47,874 nucleotides of DNA from Ruminococcus sp. (GTDB taxonomy: Bacteria; Bacillota; Clostridia; Oscillospirales; Ruminococcaceae). The notes under the pieces are model-generated. The model was given only the letters and a program-made list of their open reading frames with translations, did no database searches and was not told the origin of the DNA. The stretch covers positions 1 through 47,874 of the forward strand of contig JAFXVY010000132.1 of NCBI GenBank assembly GCA_017534595.1, in the 5' to 3' direction. Below are positions 23,840 through 32,812 of this stretch, piece after piece (position 1 is the stretch's first letter; each line of letters opens with the position of its first letter). The position numbers and the translations under genes were made by a program.

Positions 23840-25651
23840 TTATTTCTTCTTTGCCGTGCGTTTCTTTGCCTTGGGCTTTTTGAGCGGCTCTGCCTTGCAG
23901 CATTTGTTCCTGCCGCTGTTCTTGGCCTTGTAGAGCGCATCGTCAAGTGAGGTGTAGATCGAGGTCAGATCCTCGGAGCCGTCGAAGCTTATCGAACCGA
24001 GGCTTACGGTGATATGCCCCGCCGCGCCGTAGTCGCTCTGCTCGACGGTAGTGCGTATCTGCTCGCTGAGCTCGAAGGCCTTGTCGGCGTCATACCCGGG
24101 AACGAGCAGCATGAATTCCTCGCCGCCCCAGCGCCCGACATAAGCGCCCTCGATGTCCTTGACGGAGTCGGACATGATCTTTGCCGTGAGAGTGAGCGTA
24201 TCGTCGCCGACCTTGTGGCCGTAGGTGTCGTTGACCTTCTTGAAGAAGTCGATATCGAGCATCAGCAGGCCGTTGGGGGTCTTATCCTCACTGTTGAAGG
24301 CCGCCGTGAGCTTTTCCTCTATCGAGCGGCGGTTGAGGACACCCGTCAGGCCGTCGTGCTCCGCCATTTCCTTGAGCTTGTCGTTCATCTCGCTGAGATC
24401 GGTATAGGCGCGGTGAAGCTCGGTGGTGGTGGCGTAAACGAGCTTGGTGAGCCTCTTTATCAGCGAAGCCTGACCCTTGAGCACCGAATCGTCAACGTGG
24501 ACGTGCTTGACATCGCCCTCCGCGGGGCCCTCGCGCATGGCTATCGAAAGCAGCGTGATGTTATACTCGAGGACGTTGCCCTTTGCGTCGCGGTTGATCT
24601 CGCCCCAGGTGTGGAAGCCGGCGGTCTCTGCGATCTTCTGGAACGGCATCATCTCGACGTTCACGAAATCCTCCCAGAAGGATTTTCTTACCGAGCAGGA
24701 GTAGAGCAGTATCGCCTGCGGACGGAACTCGCAGATCTCAAGGAGCCTTGCATCGACTCTCTTGACGATCTCGGCGGGAGCGCCGTAGCAGAGATAGATC
24801 TTCATGCCCTCGGTGACATAGCCCGCCAGTATCAGCGAACCGTCATCATCCACGGATATGGTATGCCGCAGCAGCTCTTCGTCCCCGAGCTCCGCCATGA
24901 GCGGGAACTCAAAGGTGGCCTCGGCAAAATTCTCGTCGGTCTCGATCTGCATATATTTCTGATAGAGCTCCGCCGCGGGTCTGCCGTCAACGGTTATAAG
25001 GCGGTTCTCGTCGGCCTTCGTTACGCTGAACGGTACGCCGAGAGTCTGCCAGCCGACGCTCTTGTCAACGGAAACGTGCAGCTCTGCGCCAGCATAGGTG
25101 ATAAGGAAGATCAGGTCGCCGTAAAGGCCGGTGCGGTCGAACACGAAATGCTCGGAGGACTCCATCGAATGACCGCCGGCATATCCGCCGAAGACCTGTA
25201 TGCCGCGGCGGCACCTGCTGACTTCCTCAAAGAGCAGACGGGTATGCAGATTTGTTCCGGGGAGCATGAGCTCGAGAGCCTTGCAGTCGGTGGTGCTGGC
25301 GGCGATAGAACGGATCTGCTTGCCGATATCCTGTTCCGAGCCCGAAGCGTTCTCAAAGCGGAAGACCTTGATCTCCGCCGACTCGAACATCATAACGGAC
25401 ACGAGCACGCCTCTGTCCATGAGCCTGCCGTTCTTGATCTCACCGGCGGAGATAGAGCCGACTATATTATCTGTCTCAAACAGATCGCCTATCTTCCCCG
25501 AAATGCTCATGAGCAGCTTTTCGTCGTTGACGCCGCTGTATATGTGGAACAGTATGCTGCTGTACTGCCCGCTCTTATACTCGCTGAGTATCTTGTCGAG
25601 CTTAACCCTGAAATCGACGTCGCTTATGTAGCGGATTGACAAATGCTTCAT
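23840..25651 (-). CDS. Diguanylate cyclase with N-terminal FIST sensor domains
   Basis: A 603-residue soluble protein. FIST-N (about 20-205) and FIST-C (about 215-350) are recognised from VGWQTLGVPFSVTKADENRL, ILLYSCSVRKSFW and GFHTWGEINRD. FIST domains are known as sensors of small molecules in signalling proteins. A coiled linker (about 375-415) leads to a GGDEF domain with HDGLTGVLNRRSIEE, LLMLDIDFFKKVNDTYGH and RWGGEEFMLL (GGEEF at 509-513), so c-di-GMP synthesis is expected. No RxxD inhibitory site is visible before GGEEF. The C-terminus is an unusual Lys-rich tail. The ATG at 25651 follows GGGGGT; a longer frame up to 25750 would start inside the promoter region. Confidence 0.9.
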   Translation of the reverse strand: MKHLSIRYISDVDFRVKLDKILSEYKSGQYSSILFHIYSGVNDEKLLMSISGKIGDLFETDNIVGSISAGEIKNGRLMDRGVLVSVMMFESAEIKVFRFENASGSEQDIGKQIRSIAASTTDCKALELMLPGTNLHTRLLFEEVSRCRRGIQVFGGYAGGHSMESSEHFVFDRTGLYGDLIFLITYAGAELHVSVDKSVGWQTLGVPFSVTKADENRLITVDGRPAAELYQKYMQIETDENFAEATFEFPLMAELGDEELLRHTISVDDDGSLILAGYVTEGMKIYLCYGAPAEIVKRVDARLLEICEFRPQAILLYSCSVRKSFWEDFVNVEMMPFQKIAETAGFHTWGEINRDAKGNVLEYNITLLSIAMREGPAEGDVKHVHVDDSVLKGQASLIKRLTKLVYATTTELHRAYTDLSEMNDKLKEMAEHDGLTGVLNRRSIEEKLTAAFNSEDKTPNGLLMLDIDFFKKVNDTYGHKVGDDTLTLTAKIMSDSVKDIEGAYVGRWGGEEFMLLVPGYDADKAFELSEQIRTTVEQSDYGAAGHITVSLGSISFDGSEDLTSIYTSLDDALYKAKNSGRNKCCKAEPLKKPKAKKRTAKKK

Positions 25652-25717
25652 ATTCTTACCCCCGTTCTTTGACCGTAACACAGCACAAACCGAAAATTTG
25701 TGTGCTGTACTTTTGTT

Positions 25718-25746
25718 ATTATAACATACATTTATCAAAATTTCAA
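25718..25746 (-). promoter_or_regulatory. Promoter of the FIST-GGDEF gene
   Basis: On the minus strand TTGAAA (25746-25741) and TATAAT (25723-25718) are 17 bp apart. The leader then holds an inverted repeat, ACAGCACA...TGTGCTGT, at about 25680-25710. Confidence 0.8.
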
Positions 25747-25838
25747 GCACTTGTGAAAAAAATATGTTGAAAATGCAGATTTTTTGTTAGCCAAAACAAA
25801 GAACTCCGGAAAAAATTGGGGATATTATCAGTATATCC

Positions 25839-25867
25839 TTTACAATTTATGAAATATGTGATATAAT
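25839..25867 (+). promoter_or_regulatory. Promoter of the hybrid kinase/HD-GYP operon
   Basis: TTTACA (25839-25844) and TATAAT (25862-25867) are 17 bp apart, 37 bases before the ATG. The AT-rich stretch between this and the divergent FIST-GGDEF promoter (about 25750-25838) shows no other clear feature. Confidence 0.85.
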
Positions 25868-25904
25868 AAACTAAATAGAGCTTTTTTCAAGGAAGTGCTT
25901 CAAT

Positions 25905-28900
25905 ATGAAGAAAAGCAGACGAACCGGGTTGATCATACTCATCGTTGTGCTTATAGTTCTTGCGGCCACGGCTGCACAGATAATACTTGTGTTCAGGCTG
26001 ACCTCAAGGCAGGCTAACGAAGCCGGCATGAACCGGCTCGAGGCGGTCTGCGGGGAGCTTGAGGAGACCATAAACGACGCCAAGATAAATACCGTCCGGT
26101 TTTCCTCCGAGGTGCAGCGGTATCTCTCCGACAAGGAAAAACTCAAAAGCTACATATATGAGAGGAAGGCACGCGAGCTCGCAGACCCCGCCGGCGGTGC
26201 CTACAATGTCTATATCGCGGGCAAGGACTGGTTCATCATCCCCGATTTCGACGCCCCCGAGGATTATCAGCCCTCCAAGCGCAGCTGGTATACCGGCGCC
26301 GCAAAGACCCCCGGTGAGCCCTTTGTTGCCGACCCCTACGTCGATGCCCTGACAGGCAATATCTGCTATACAGTCTCGGTGATGCTCACCGACAACGCTA
26401 CCGTCGTTGCCACCGACTACACCATGAGCAGCATCCAGCAGCATATCACGCAGATGGCCCTCGGCTCGGAGCGTGTGGCCTTCATAGTCACCGATGAGGG
26501 CATCATCGCCGGCAGCACCGACGAAACGCTCATCGGAAAGAACCTTGTTTCCGAGATGCCGGATTATTCCAGCATCTTCTCGCTGATACGCTCGAGTGAC
26601 AAGTCGGTGTCCACCAGCAGGCAGGGCGAGAACCTCTTTGCCGCCCGTTCCGACTTCGGTTGGTACCTGATCGTCGGCGAGAACAACTGGTCGCTTTACT
26701 ACAACTCCTACATCCAGGTCATAGCCATGGTCATAGTTTCGCTGCTGATGATCGGCTTCCTGATATTCATGTACAATGCAAGCTCCCGCAAGGCAAGGCG
26801 TGCGGAGGAGGCTCTTGAAGAGAACGCCGAGTATATCTCGGACATGACCGCCCGCATACAGGAGCCGCTGCAGCGCATAACCCGGGGCTCGAGCCTTGAG
26901 AACGTCAGACACTCCGCCGACTATGAGCAGGAGTTCGAGAGCATCCGCGAGGCTGGCGGAAAGCTCAGCTATGCCGTGGGCGAGCTGGCACAGTACAACA
27001 GCGGCATCCGCGAGAAGCAAAAGGAAAAGATCGCCAAGCTCAGGCAGCGCAACGAGATCAAGGTCAGCCGCCACTACCGCTTCATCATACTTGCGGCGCT
27101 CATGCTGGTGCTCGCGGTGAGCCTTTACATCAGCATCACCGCCGCTGCCCGATACGGCAAGAGCCGTATGCAGAGAACGGTCTCCCAGTACGATCAGAAG
27201 CTCTCGAGCTGGATCTCGAACCAGAGAAGCGTGCTCGAAATGTTCTCCTCGCTCTTTGCGGCATATCCCGAGCTGCTCGTCGATTATGAGGGCGCCGTTG
27301 AGCTGCTCAGCGGGCTCTCGGATGAATATCCGGAGATCTCGGCCTGCTATATGGCCAACCCCGACGCCTCGCATACCGTCGTCATGAACACCGGCTGGGA
27401 GCCGGACGAGGATTGGCACGTAGAGGACAGAGACTGGTACAAGGAGCTCATGAGCTCCGACCGCGGCTGGGCCGTCAGCTCGCCCTACTACGACGAGCAG
27501 ACGAACTACTACTGCGTTACGATAGCGCAGGTGGTGCGCAGCAACCGCACCGGCGAGTTCATCGGCTGCTTCGGCATCGACTTCTATATGGATAAGCTCG
27601 TGGACATCCTCGGCAGCAGCTATACCGACGACGGCTATGCCTTCCTTACCGATTCCAAGGGCGTGATCCTCAACCACCCCTACGGCTCCTATCAGATGTC
27701 CGTGAACAGCTCGAAGAATATCCTCGAGCTGCCCTATAAGTCGGCGGCCGTGGACGGCGAGGATGTCTCGCTGATAAAGGACTACGACGATTCCTTCAAG
27801 ACCTTGATCGCCATGCGCAACGAGGACTCGAAATTCTTAGTCTACTATGTGAGCCCCGTCTGGACGAATTACGGCTCTGTTTTCATCTATGCCATCGTCT
27901 GCATAGTGGTGCTGGGCTCCTGCATAGTGCTCGTTTATAAGATCATGACCAGCCTCATAAGGCTCCAGGAGGCGGCAAATGCCAAGCTCAAGGAGTCTGC
28001 GGACGCTGCCATCGCCGCCGACGGCGCCAAGAGCAGCTTCCTCGCGCAGATGTCCCACGAGATACGAACGCCTATAAACGCCGTGCTCGGAATGAACGAG
28101 ATGATAATGCGCGAGAGCACCGATAAGGATATCAGAGAGTATTCGCTCAATATCCGCAGCGCCGGGCGCAGCCTGCTGACCCTTGTAAACAGCATCCTCG
28201 ACTTCTCCAAGATCGAGGACGGCAAAATGGAGATCATCCCCGCGGAGTACAGCACCTCAGTGCTGATAAACGATATCGACGCTTCAATAAGAACGAGAGC
28301 CGAGGAAAAGAAGCTCACCTTCACCGTCATCGCCGACAGCTCGCTGCCGTCGGTGCTCAGGGGCGACGATGTGCGTATCAAGCAGGTGGTGTCGAACCTG
28401 CTCACCAACGCCGTCAAGTATACCGAGAAGGGCTCGGTCAAGCTGGTGTTCAGGGGCGAGGACCGCACCGAGGACAGCATCGGCCTCTATGTCGAGGTCA
28501 CCGATACCGGCATAGGCATCAAAGAGGAGGATATGGGTGCGCTGTTCGAGTCCTTCAGGAGGCTCGAGGAAAAGCGCAACCGCAATATCGAGGGAACCGG
28601 CCTCGGTATGTCGATAGTCACCCGCCTGCTTGACATGATGGGCTCCAAGCTCGAGGTCAAGAGCGTCTACGGTGAGGGCTCGACCTTCAGCTTCCGGCTG
28701 CGGCAGGAGATAGTCAGCGCAGAGCCTATCGGCGAGGATCTCAGGAGCGCTCTGCCGGAGGAGGATCTCTTCGGCGGCAAGCATCTCTTTGCCCCCGACG
28801 CCGGGATCCTTGTCGTTGACGACAACGATATGAACCTCAAGGTGGCTTCGAGCCTTATGAAGATCTACGGGATCGTTCCCGTGAGCGCGGGCTCCGGCTA

Positions 28901-29609
28901 TCAGGCCATAGAGATACTCAGGGAGCAGCATTTCGACATCGTCTTCCTCGACCACATGATGCCCAAGATGGACGGTATCGAGACGCTTGCGAAGATCAGG
29001 GAGGAAAACCTCACCGACGAGCATACCACCGTCATCGCACTGACCGCCAACGCCATAGTCGGCGCTAAGGAGACCTACCTCGCAGCGGGCTTCGCGGATT
29101 ACCTCACCAAGCCTATCGAGGTCGGGGCGCTGGAAAAGTGCCTGATGAAATACATCCCGGAGGAAAAGCAGCAGTTCACGGAGAATACGGCTCCCGCCGC
29201 AAAGCACGAGGAGGCCGCCCCGGAGGACGAGGACAGCTTCACTCAGGAGGAGCTCGTCCGCATCAGGAGCATCTGCCCCGAGCTCAACGTCCTCGAGGGT
29301 CTGGGCTACTGCATGGATTCAAAGGAATTTTATCTCGAGACCCTTGCCGATTTCGCAGAGGCTGACAAGCTCCCGCTGCTGGATGAGGCCTTTGAGAAGC
29401 AGGATCTCGACAGCTACCGCATAAATGTACACAGCGTAAAGAGCGCAGCCAAGACCGTCGGAGCGGACGTTGTCTCCGACAGGGCAAGGGAGCTCGAGTT
29501 TGCAGCCCGCGACGGCGATGCGGAGCTCGTCCGCAGGAAGCATCCCGAGTTCCGCGAGCTTTACACCAAGCTGACAGAGAATATCAGAGGAGTGTTGAAC
29601 AATGAGTAG
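25905..29609 (+). CDS. Hybrid histidine kinase with two Cache-type sensors, receiver and HPt
   Basis: A 1234-residue membrane kinase. Order: membrane segment 1 (about 8-30), first Cache-like sensor (to about 260), segment 2 (about 270-292), a cytoplasmic helical stretch, segment 3 (about 388-412), second Cache-like sensor with GIDFYMDKLVDILGSS (to about 645), and segment 4 (about 655-680). Then come HisKA (SHEIRTPINAVLGMNEM, His717), an ATPase domain (NLLTNAVKYT, VTDTGIGI, GTGLGMSI), a receiver (ILVVDDNDMNLKV, Asp1016 in FLDHMMPKMDG), and a C-terminal HPt with VHSVKSAAKTVGAD (His1176). It should relay phosphate His-Asp-His to a partner receiver. CAAGGAAG precedes the ATG. It overlaps the next receiver gene by eight bases. 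Two extracytoplasmic sensors in one chain is uncommon. Confidence 0.93.
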   Translation: MKKSRRTGLIILIVVLIVLAATAAQIILVFRLTSRQANEAGMNRLEAVCGELEETINDAKINTVRFSSEVQRYLSDKEKLKSYIYERKARELADPAGGAYNVYIAGKDWFIIPDFDAPEDYQPSKRSWYTGAAKTPGEPFVADPYVDALTGNICYTVSVMLTDNATVVATDYTMSSIQQHITQMALGSERVAFIVTDEGIIAGSTDETLIGKNLVSEMPDYSSIFSLIRSSDKSVSTSRQGENLFAARSDFGWYLIVGENNWSLYYNSYIQVIAMVIVSLLMIGFLIFMYNASSRKARRAEEALEENAEYISDMTARIQEPLQRITRGSSLENVRHSADYEQEFESIREAGGKLSYAVGELAQYNSGIREKQKEKIAKLRQRNEIKVSRHYRFIILAALMLVLAVSLYISITAAARYGKSRMQRTVSQYDQKLSSWISNQRSVLEMFSSLFAAYPELLVDYEGAVELLSGLSDEYPEISACYMANPDASHTVVMNTGWEPDEDWHVEDRDWYKELMSSDRGWAVSSPYYDEQTNYYCVTIAQVVRSNRTGEFIGCFGIDFYMDKLVDILGSSYTDDGYAFLTDSKGVILNHPYGSYQMSVNSSKNILELPYKSAAVDGEDVSLIKDYDDSFKTLIAMRNEDSKFLVYYVSPVWTNYGSVFIYAIVCIVVLGSCIVLVYKIMTSLIRLQEAANAKLKESADAAIAADGAKSSFLAQMSHEIRTPINAVLGMNEMIMRESTDKDIREYSLNIRSAGRSLLTLVNSILDFSKIEDGKMEIIPAEYSTSVLINDIDASIRTRAEEKKLTFTVIADSSLPSVLRGDDVRIKQVVSNLLTNAVKYTEKGSVKLVFRGEDRTEDSIGLYVEVTDTGIGIKEEDMGALFESFRRLEEKRNRNIEGTGLGMSIVTRLLDMMGSKLEVKSVYGEGSTFSFRLRQEIVSAEPIGEDLRSALPEEDLFGGKHLFAPDAGILVVDDNDMNLKVASSLMKIYGIVPVSAGSGYQAIEILREQHFDIVFLDHMMPKMDGIETLAKIREENLTDEHTTVIALTANAIVGAKETYLAAGFADYLTKPIEVGALEKCLMKYIPEEKQQFTENTAPAAKHEEAAPEDEDSFTQEELVRIRSICPELNVLEGLGYCMDSKEFYLETLADFAEADKLPLLDEAFEKQDLDSYRINVHSVKSAAKTVGADVVSDRARELEFAARDGDAELVRRKHPEFRELYTKLTENIRGVLNNE

Positions 29610-29964
29610 GGTGCTTATCATAGACGACGATTCGATGATCCGCAGGATGGCGGGGATGATCTGCAAGAAGCTGGGCGCGGAGTCCGCGGCGGCGGAGTCG
29701 GGGGAGGCAGGCGTAGCCGAGCTCGCTTCCGGCAGCTACGACCTCGTGCTGCTCGATGTGGAGATGCCCGTAATGGACGGTTTTGAGACACTCGCAAAAA
29801 TACGGGAGCTGCCCTCTGCCGGGGATACCCCGGTCTGCCTGATGACAGGCACGCTGACCGATGAGGTCAGACAGCGTGCAGAGCAGCTCGGAGCGGTCTG
29901 CTGCATACCCAAGCCGCTCCGTCCCGCAGACGTATCGGAGGCGCTCGCAAAGGCGGGCAGATAA
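29602..29964 (+). CDS. Single-domain response regulator
   Basis: A 120-residue stand-alone receiver with acidic residues D8/D9/D10, phospho-acceptor D52 (LVLLDVEMPVMDGFETL), MTG at about 81-83 and the Lys in IPKPLRP. It has no output domain. Its start overlaps the end of the hybrid kinase gene by eight bases and the HD-GYP gene starts ten bases after its stop. It is most likely a phosphate shuttle between the kinase HPt and the HD-GYP protein, or a sink for phosphate, in a relay like that of Spo0F or CheY-type single receivers. Confidence 0.9.
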   Translation: MSRVLIIDDDSMIRRMAGMICKKLGAESAAAESGEAGVAELASGSYDLVLLDVEMPVMDGFETLAKIRELPSAGDTPVCLMTGTLTDEVRQRAEQLGAVCCIPKPLRPADVSEALAKAGR

Positions 29965-29974
29965 GGAGAAGATA

Positions 29975-31432
29975 ATGGCTTACCGCATTACCGTTGTTGA
30001 CGACGACCGCTCTGTGCTCAAGTCCGCCGAACGGATACTGACGGCAAACAATTATGAGGTGGACTGCCTTTCCTCGGGAGAGGAGCTGCTTGACTATGTC
30101 AAGACCGTAAGGCCCGATCTGATACTGCTCGACCTGCACATGGAGGGCATCGACGGCTTTGAGACGATAAGAAGGCTCAAGGCGGCGCGGGATACCCGCG
30201 ACCTGCCGGTCATATTCCTCACTGCCGACACCGATGCCGACAGCGAGGTCAAGGCGCTGCTCGAGGGAGCCATGGATTTCGTGCTCAAGCCCTTCGTGGC
30301 AAGCGTGCTGCTGATGAGAGCCCGCAATACCATAGAGCTCGTCAGGCTCCAGACAGACCTCAAAAGCGAGGTCAAGCGCATGACCTCCGAGATGATGAAG
30401 GAGCACGAGAAGAACGAGCGCCTTTCCATGCAGATAGTCAAGACCCTCGCGGGCACTATCGACGCGAAGGACAGCTATACCAACGGCCACTCCAACCGCG
30501 TGGCGGAGTATTCAAGGATGATCGCCGCAAGAGCCGGCTATTCCGAGCAGGCTCAGGAGGAGATCTATATGATGGGTCTGCTGCACGACGTCGGCAAGAT
30601 CGGCATACCCGACGCGGTCATCAACAAGCCCACCAAGCTGACCGACGAGGAGTTCGATATCATCAAGACCCATCCGATGAAGGGCTTTGACATACTCAAG
30701 AACATCACCGAGATGCCCAAGCTGGCGGTCGGGGCAAGGTGGCATCACGAACGATTTGACGGCACCGGCTATCCCGACGGGCTCTCGGGCTATAATATCC
30801 CCGAGGAGGCGCGTATAATCGCCGTTGCCGATGCCTACGACGCCATGAGCTCCCGCAGGAGCTATCACGGCATCTTCGGGCAGGCGTATATAGCCCGTGA
30901 GCTCGAGCGCTGCAAGGGCACGCAGTTCGACGAGCGCTTCGCAGAGATAATGCTCGGCATACTCAGGGAGGATACCGAATACAAGCTCTGTGAGCATACC
31001 GAGGACAAGCGCCCGGAGGGTCAGGAGCTCACCGAGGACGAGAAGAAGGACAAGATGTTCGGCTTCCTCGCGATGGTAGAGGTCGGCGGGCTCGATACGG
31101 CGATAGGCATGAAGTACTGCATGAACGATACCGGCTTCTATGCCGAGATGCTCAGCGACTTCGCCGCCGGTGCCGACGAGCGGGAGCTGGGCCTCGAGCG
31201 CAGCCTCGCCCAGCACAATCTCGAGAAATACAGGGTGTATGTCCACTCGCTCAAGAGCGCTTCAAAGACTATCGGAGCGCAGCGCCTCTCGGACAAGGCA
31301 AGGGAGCTTGAGGAGGCGGCCAAGAACGGCGACGCCGAGTTTGTCACCGAGAATCACCCCGACCTCATCGCAGACCTGCACGGCATCGTCGGAGGCATTC
31401 TGATGGCGATGTCGATGTACGATATCGGATAA
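29975..31432 (+). CDS. REC-HD-GYP-HPt response regulator (c-di-GMP phosphodiesterase)
   Basis: A 485-residue protein. The receiver (about 3-122) has D9/D10/D11, D53 and K105. The HD-GYP domain (about 150-345) has GHSNRVAEYS, LLHDVGKIGIPD (HD at 204-205), THPMKGFDIL, WHHERFDGTGYPDGL and ADAYDAM. These are the residues for hydrolysing c-di-GMP to GMP. The last 110 residues form an HPt-like module with VHSLKSASKTIGAQ (His424). It is clearly paralogous to the C-terminus of the hybrid kinase, sharing YCM, the VHS-KSA-KT-GA block and S-ARELE-AA. An HPt after HD-GYP is rare and could receive or pass on phosphate. The ATG at 29975 follows AAGGAG. Confidence 0.92.
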   Translation: MAYRITVVDDDRSVLKSAERILTANNYEVDCLSSGEELLDYVKTVRPDLILLDLHMEGIDGFETIRRLKAARDTRDLPVIFLTADTDADSEVKALLEGAMDFVLKPFVASVLLMRARNTIELVRLQTDLKSEVKRMTSEMMKEHEKNERLSMQIVKTLAGTIDAKDSYTNGHSNRVAEYSRMIAARAGYSEQAQEEIYMMGLLHDVGKIGIPDAVINKPTKLTDEEFDIIKTHPMKGFDILKNITEMPKLAVGARWHHERFDGTGYPDGLSGYNIPEEARIIAVADAYDAMSSRRSYHGIFGQAYIARELERCKGTQFDERFAEIMLGILREDTEYKLCEHTEDKRPEGQELTEDEKKDKMFGFLAMVEVGGLDTAIGMKYCMNDTGFYAEMLSDFAAGADERELGLERSLAQHNLEKYRVYVHSLKSASKTIGAQRLSDKARELEEAAKNGDAEFVTENHPDLIADLHGIVGGILMAMSMYDIG

Positions 31433-31445
31433 ACAAGGATATACG

Positions 31446-31488
31446 GCTGCCCGCATTTGTTGAGAGTGCGGGCGGCTGTCATAAAAAA
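31446..31488 (+). terminator. Probable terminator of the phosphorelay operon
   Basis: GCTGCCCGCA (31446-31455) pairs with TGCGGGCGGC (31467-31476), with one wobble and an 11-base loop. The A/T run ATAAAAAATT follows five bases later, so the U-tract is poor. Confidence 0.5.
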
Positions 31489-31503
31489 TTAACGATTTTT
31501 CGT

Positions 31504-31532
31504 TTGACAAAATCCCGGCGCTGTGATATAAT
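31504..31532 (+). promoter_or_regulatory. SigA-type promoter of the aldolase-like gene
   Basis: TTGACA (31504-31509) and TATAAT (31527-31532) are perfect with 17-bp spacing, 70 bases before the ATG. Confidence 0.9.
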
Positions 31533-31601
31533 AAAACCTGCCGATAGATTTACTTTAAAGCGTTAAAACTTAAAAGCGCGAAACAGAAAGGAAATGATGA
31601 T

Positions 31602-32576
31602 ATGAAGGAAATCTCCAAGCTCCTCAATTACAGACCCGATATCAAGGTCGTTGACGCGACCCTGCGCGACGGCGGACTGGTCAATGACTTCTATTTCAGC
31701 GAGGAGTTCGTGAAGGCACTTTATCTTGCAAACCTGCGCGCAGGCGTTGATTATATGGAGTTCGGCTATAAGGCTGACAGAGAGCTGTTCGACGAGAACA
31801 AGTTCGGCAAGTGCAAGTTCTGCGACGACGAGTTTATCCGCTCGGTAGTCGGCGAGAACAACACCGATCTCAAGATCGCCATAATGGCCGACGTCGGGCG
31901 CTGCCGCTACAAGCAGGATATCATCGAGCGCTCGGAGAGCCCGATAGACCTTATCCGCGTGGCGACCTACCTGCACACCATACCCACGGCGGTGGATATG
32001 ATCGAGGACTCCAAGAAGAAGGGCTACGAGGTCAGCTGCAACATCATGGCTATCTCCAATGCCAGAGAGGGCGATCTCCAGGCTGCACTCGATATCCTCG
32101 GGCAGTCGCCGGTGGATGTGTTCTATATCGTGGACAGCTTCGGCTCGCTCTACCCCGAGCAGATACAGCGTCTTGCGGAGATGTTCTGCGAGTTCGCCGA
32201 GAAGTACGGCAAGAAGGTGGGCATCCACGCTCACAACAATCAGCAGCTTGCCTTTGCCAATACCATCGAGGCTGTCGGCGACGGCGTTGACTGGCTCGAC
32301 GCAACCTACTGCGGGATGGGCAGGGGAGCCGGCAACTGCGCCATGGAGCTGCTGCTTTCCTTCTTAAAGAACCCGAAGTACAACGTATACCCCGTTATCA
32401 AGTTCATCGAGGATCAGATGCTCCCCCTCAAGGAGCAGGGCGTTGTCTGGGGCTATGACCTGCAGTACATGATGACCGGGATCCTCAACCGCCATCCGAG
32501 GAGCGCTATCGCCTTCACTCAGGAGAAGCGCTCGGACTACACCGAGTTTTACAAAGAGATAATCGCGCTGGACTGA
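31602..32576 (+). CDS. DRE-TIM-type aldolase catalytic domain protein (HMGL-like)
   Basis: A 324-residue single-domain protein of the HMG-CoA lyase/4-hydroxy-2-oxovalerate aldolase superfamily. The metal-site motif VVDATLRDGGLVNDFYF contains the R-D pair, and GIHAHNNQQLAFANT supplies the HxH ligands. It lacks the C-terminal extension of isopropylmalate and homocitrate synthases, and the product of the reaction is unknown. It stands alone between its own promoter and a strong terminator. Relatives often occur in sugar or polysaccharide biosynthesis loci, but nothing next to it proves this. The ribosome site GAAAGGAAATG is adequate. Confidence 0.85.
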   Translation: MKEISKLLNYRPDIKVVDATLRDGGLVNDFYFSEEFVKALYLANLRAGVDYMEFGYKADRELFDENKFGKCKFCDDEFIRSVVGENNTDLKIAIMADVGRCRYKQDIIERSESPIDLIRVATYLHTIPTAVDMIEDSKKKGYEVSCNIMAISNAREGDLQAALDILGQSPVDVFYIVDSFGSLYPEQIQRLAEMFCEFAEKYGKKVGIHAHNNQQLAFANTIEAVGDGVDWLDATYCGMGRGAGNCAMELLLSFLKNPKYNVYPVIKFIEDQMLPLKEQGVVWGYDLQYMMTGILNRHPRSAIAFTQEKRSDYTEFYKEIIALD

Positions 32577-32610
32577 TATGGGATACTGTTCGGCGCAGAA
32601 AAACTTCAAG

Positions 32611-32654
32611 GGTGCCGCACCCCCGGATATCAGGGGGGTGCCGGCGCCTTTTTT
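32611..32654 (+). terminator. Intrinsic terminator of the aldolase-like gene
   Basis: GGTGCCG-CACCCCC pairs with GGGGGTG-CCGGCGCC across a nine-base loop and is followed by TTTTTT (32649-32654). Confidence 0.9.
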
Positions 32655-32739
32655 GCAGTTCGGAGACCGGCTTTTCCGGCGGATCTGCACTCATTGATTA
32701 AATTTTTGAATTTTTCTTTGTAAATGTCACACTTTTTTA

Positions 32740-32769
32740 TTGACATAGCCGTTTTGATTATGTTATAAT
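32740..32769 (+). promoter_or_regulatory. SigA-type promoter of the manA operon
   Basis: TTGACA (32740-32745) and TATAAT (32764-32769) have 18-bp spacing, 43 bases before the manA start. Confidence 0.85.
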
Positions 32770-32812
32770 ATAAAATGGACTAAGTATATAATATCAGACA
32801 AGGAGGAAATAT

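Noticed and set aside
26004-27677. A long open frame antisense to the hybrid kinase gene.
   Set aside because: No recognisable motif, and the plus-strand kinase is clear over the same bases.
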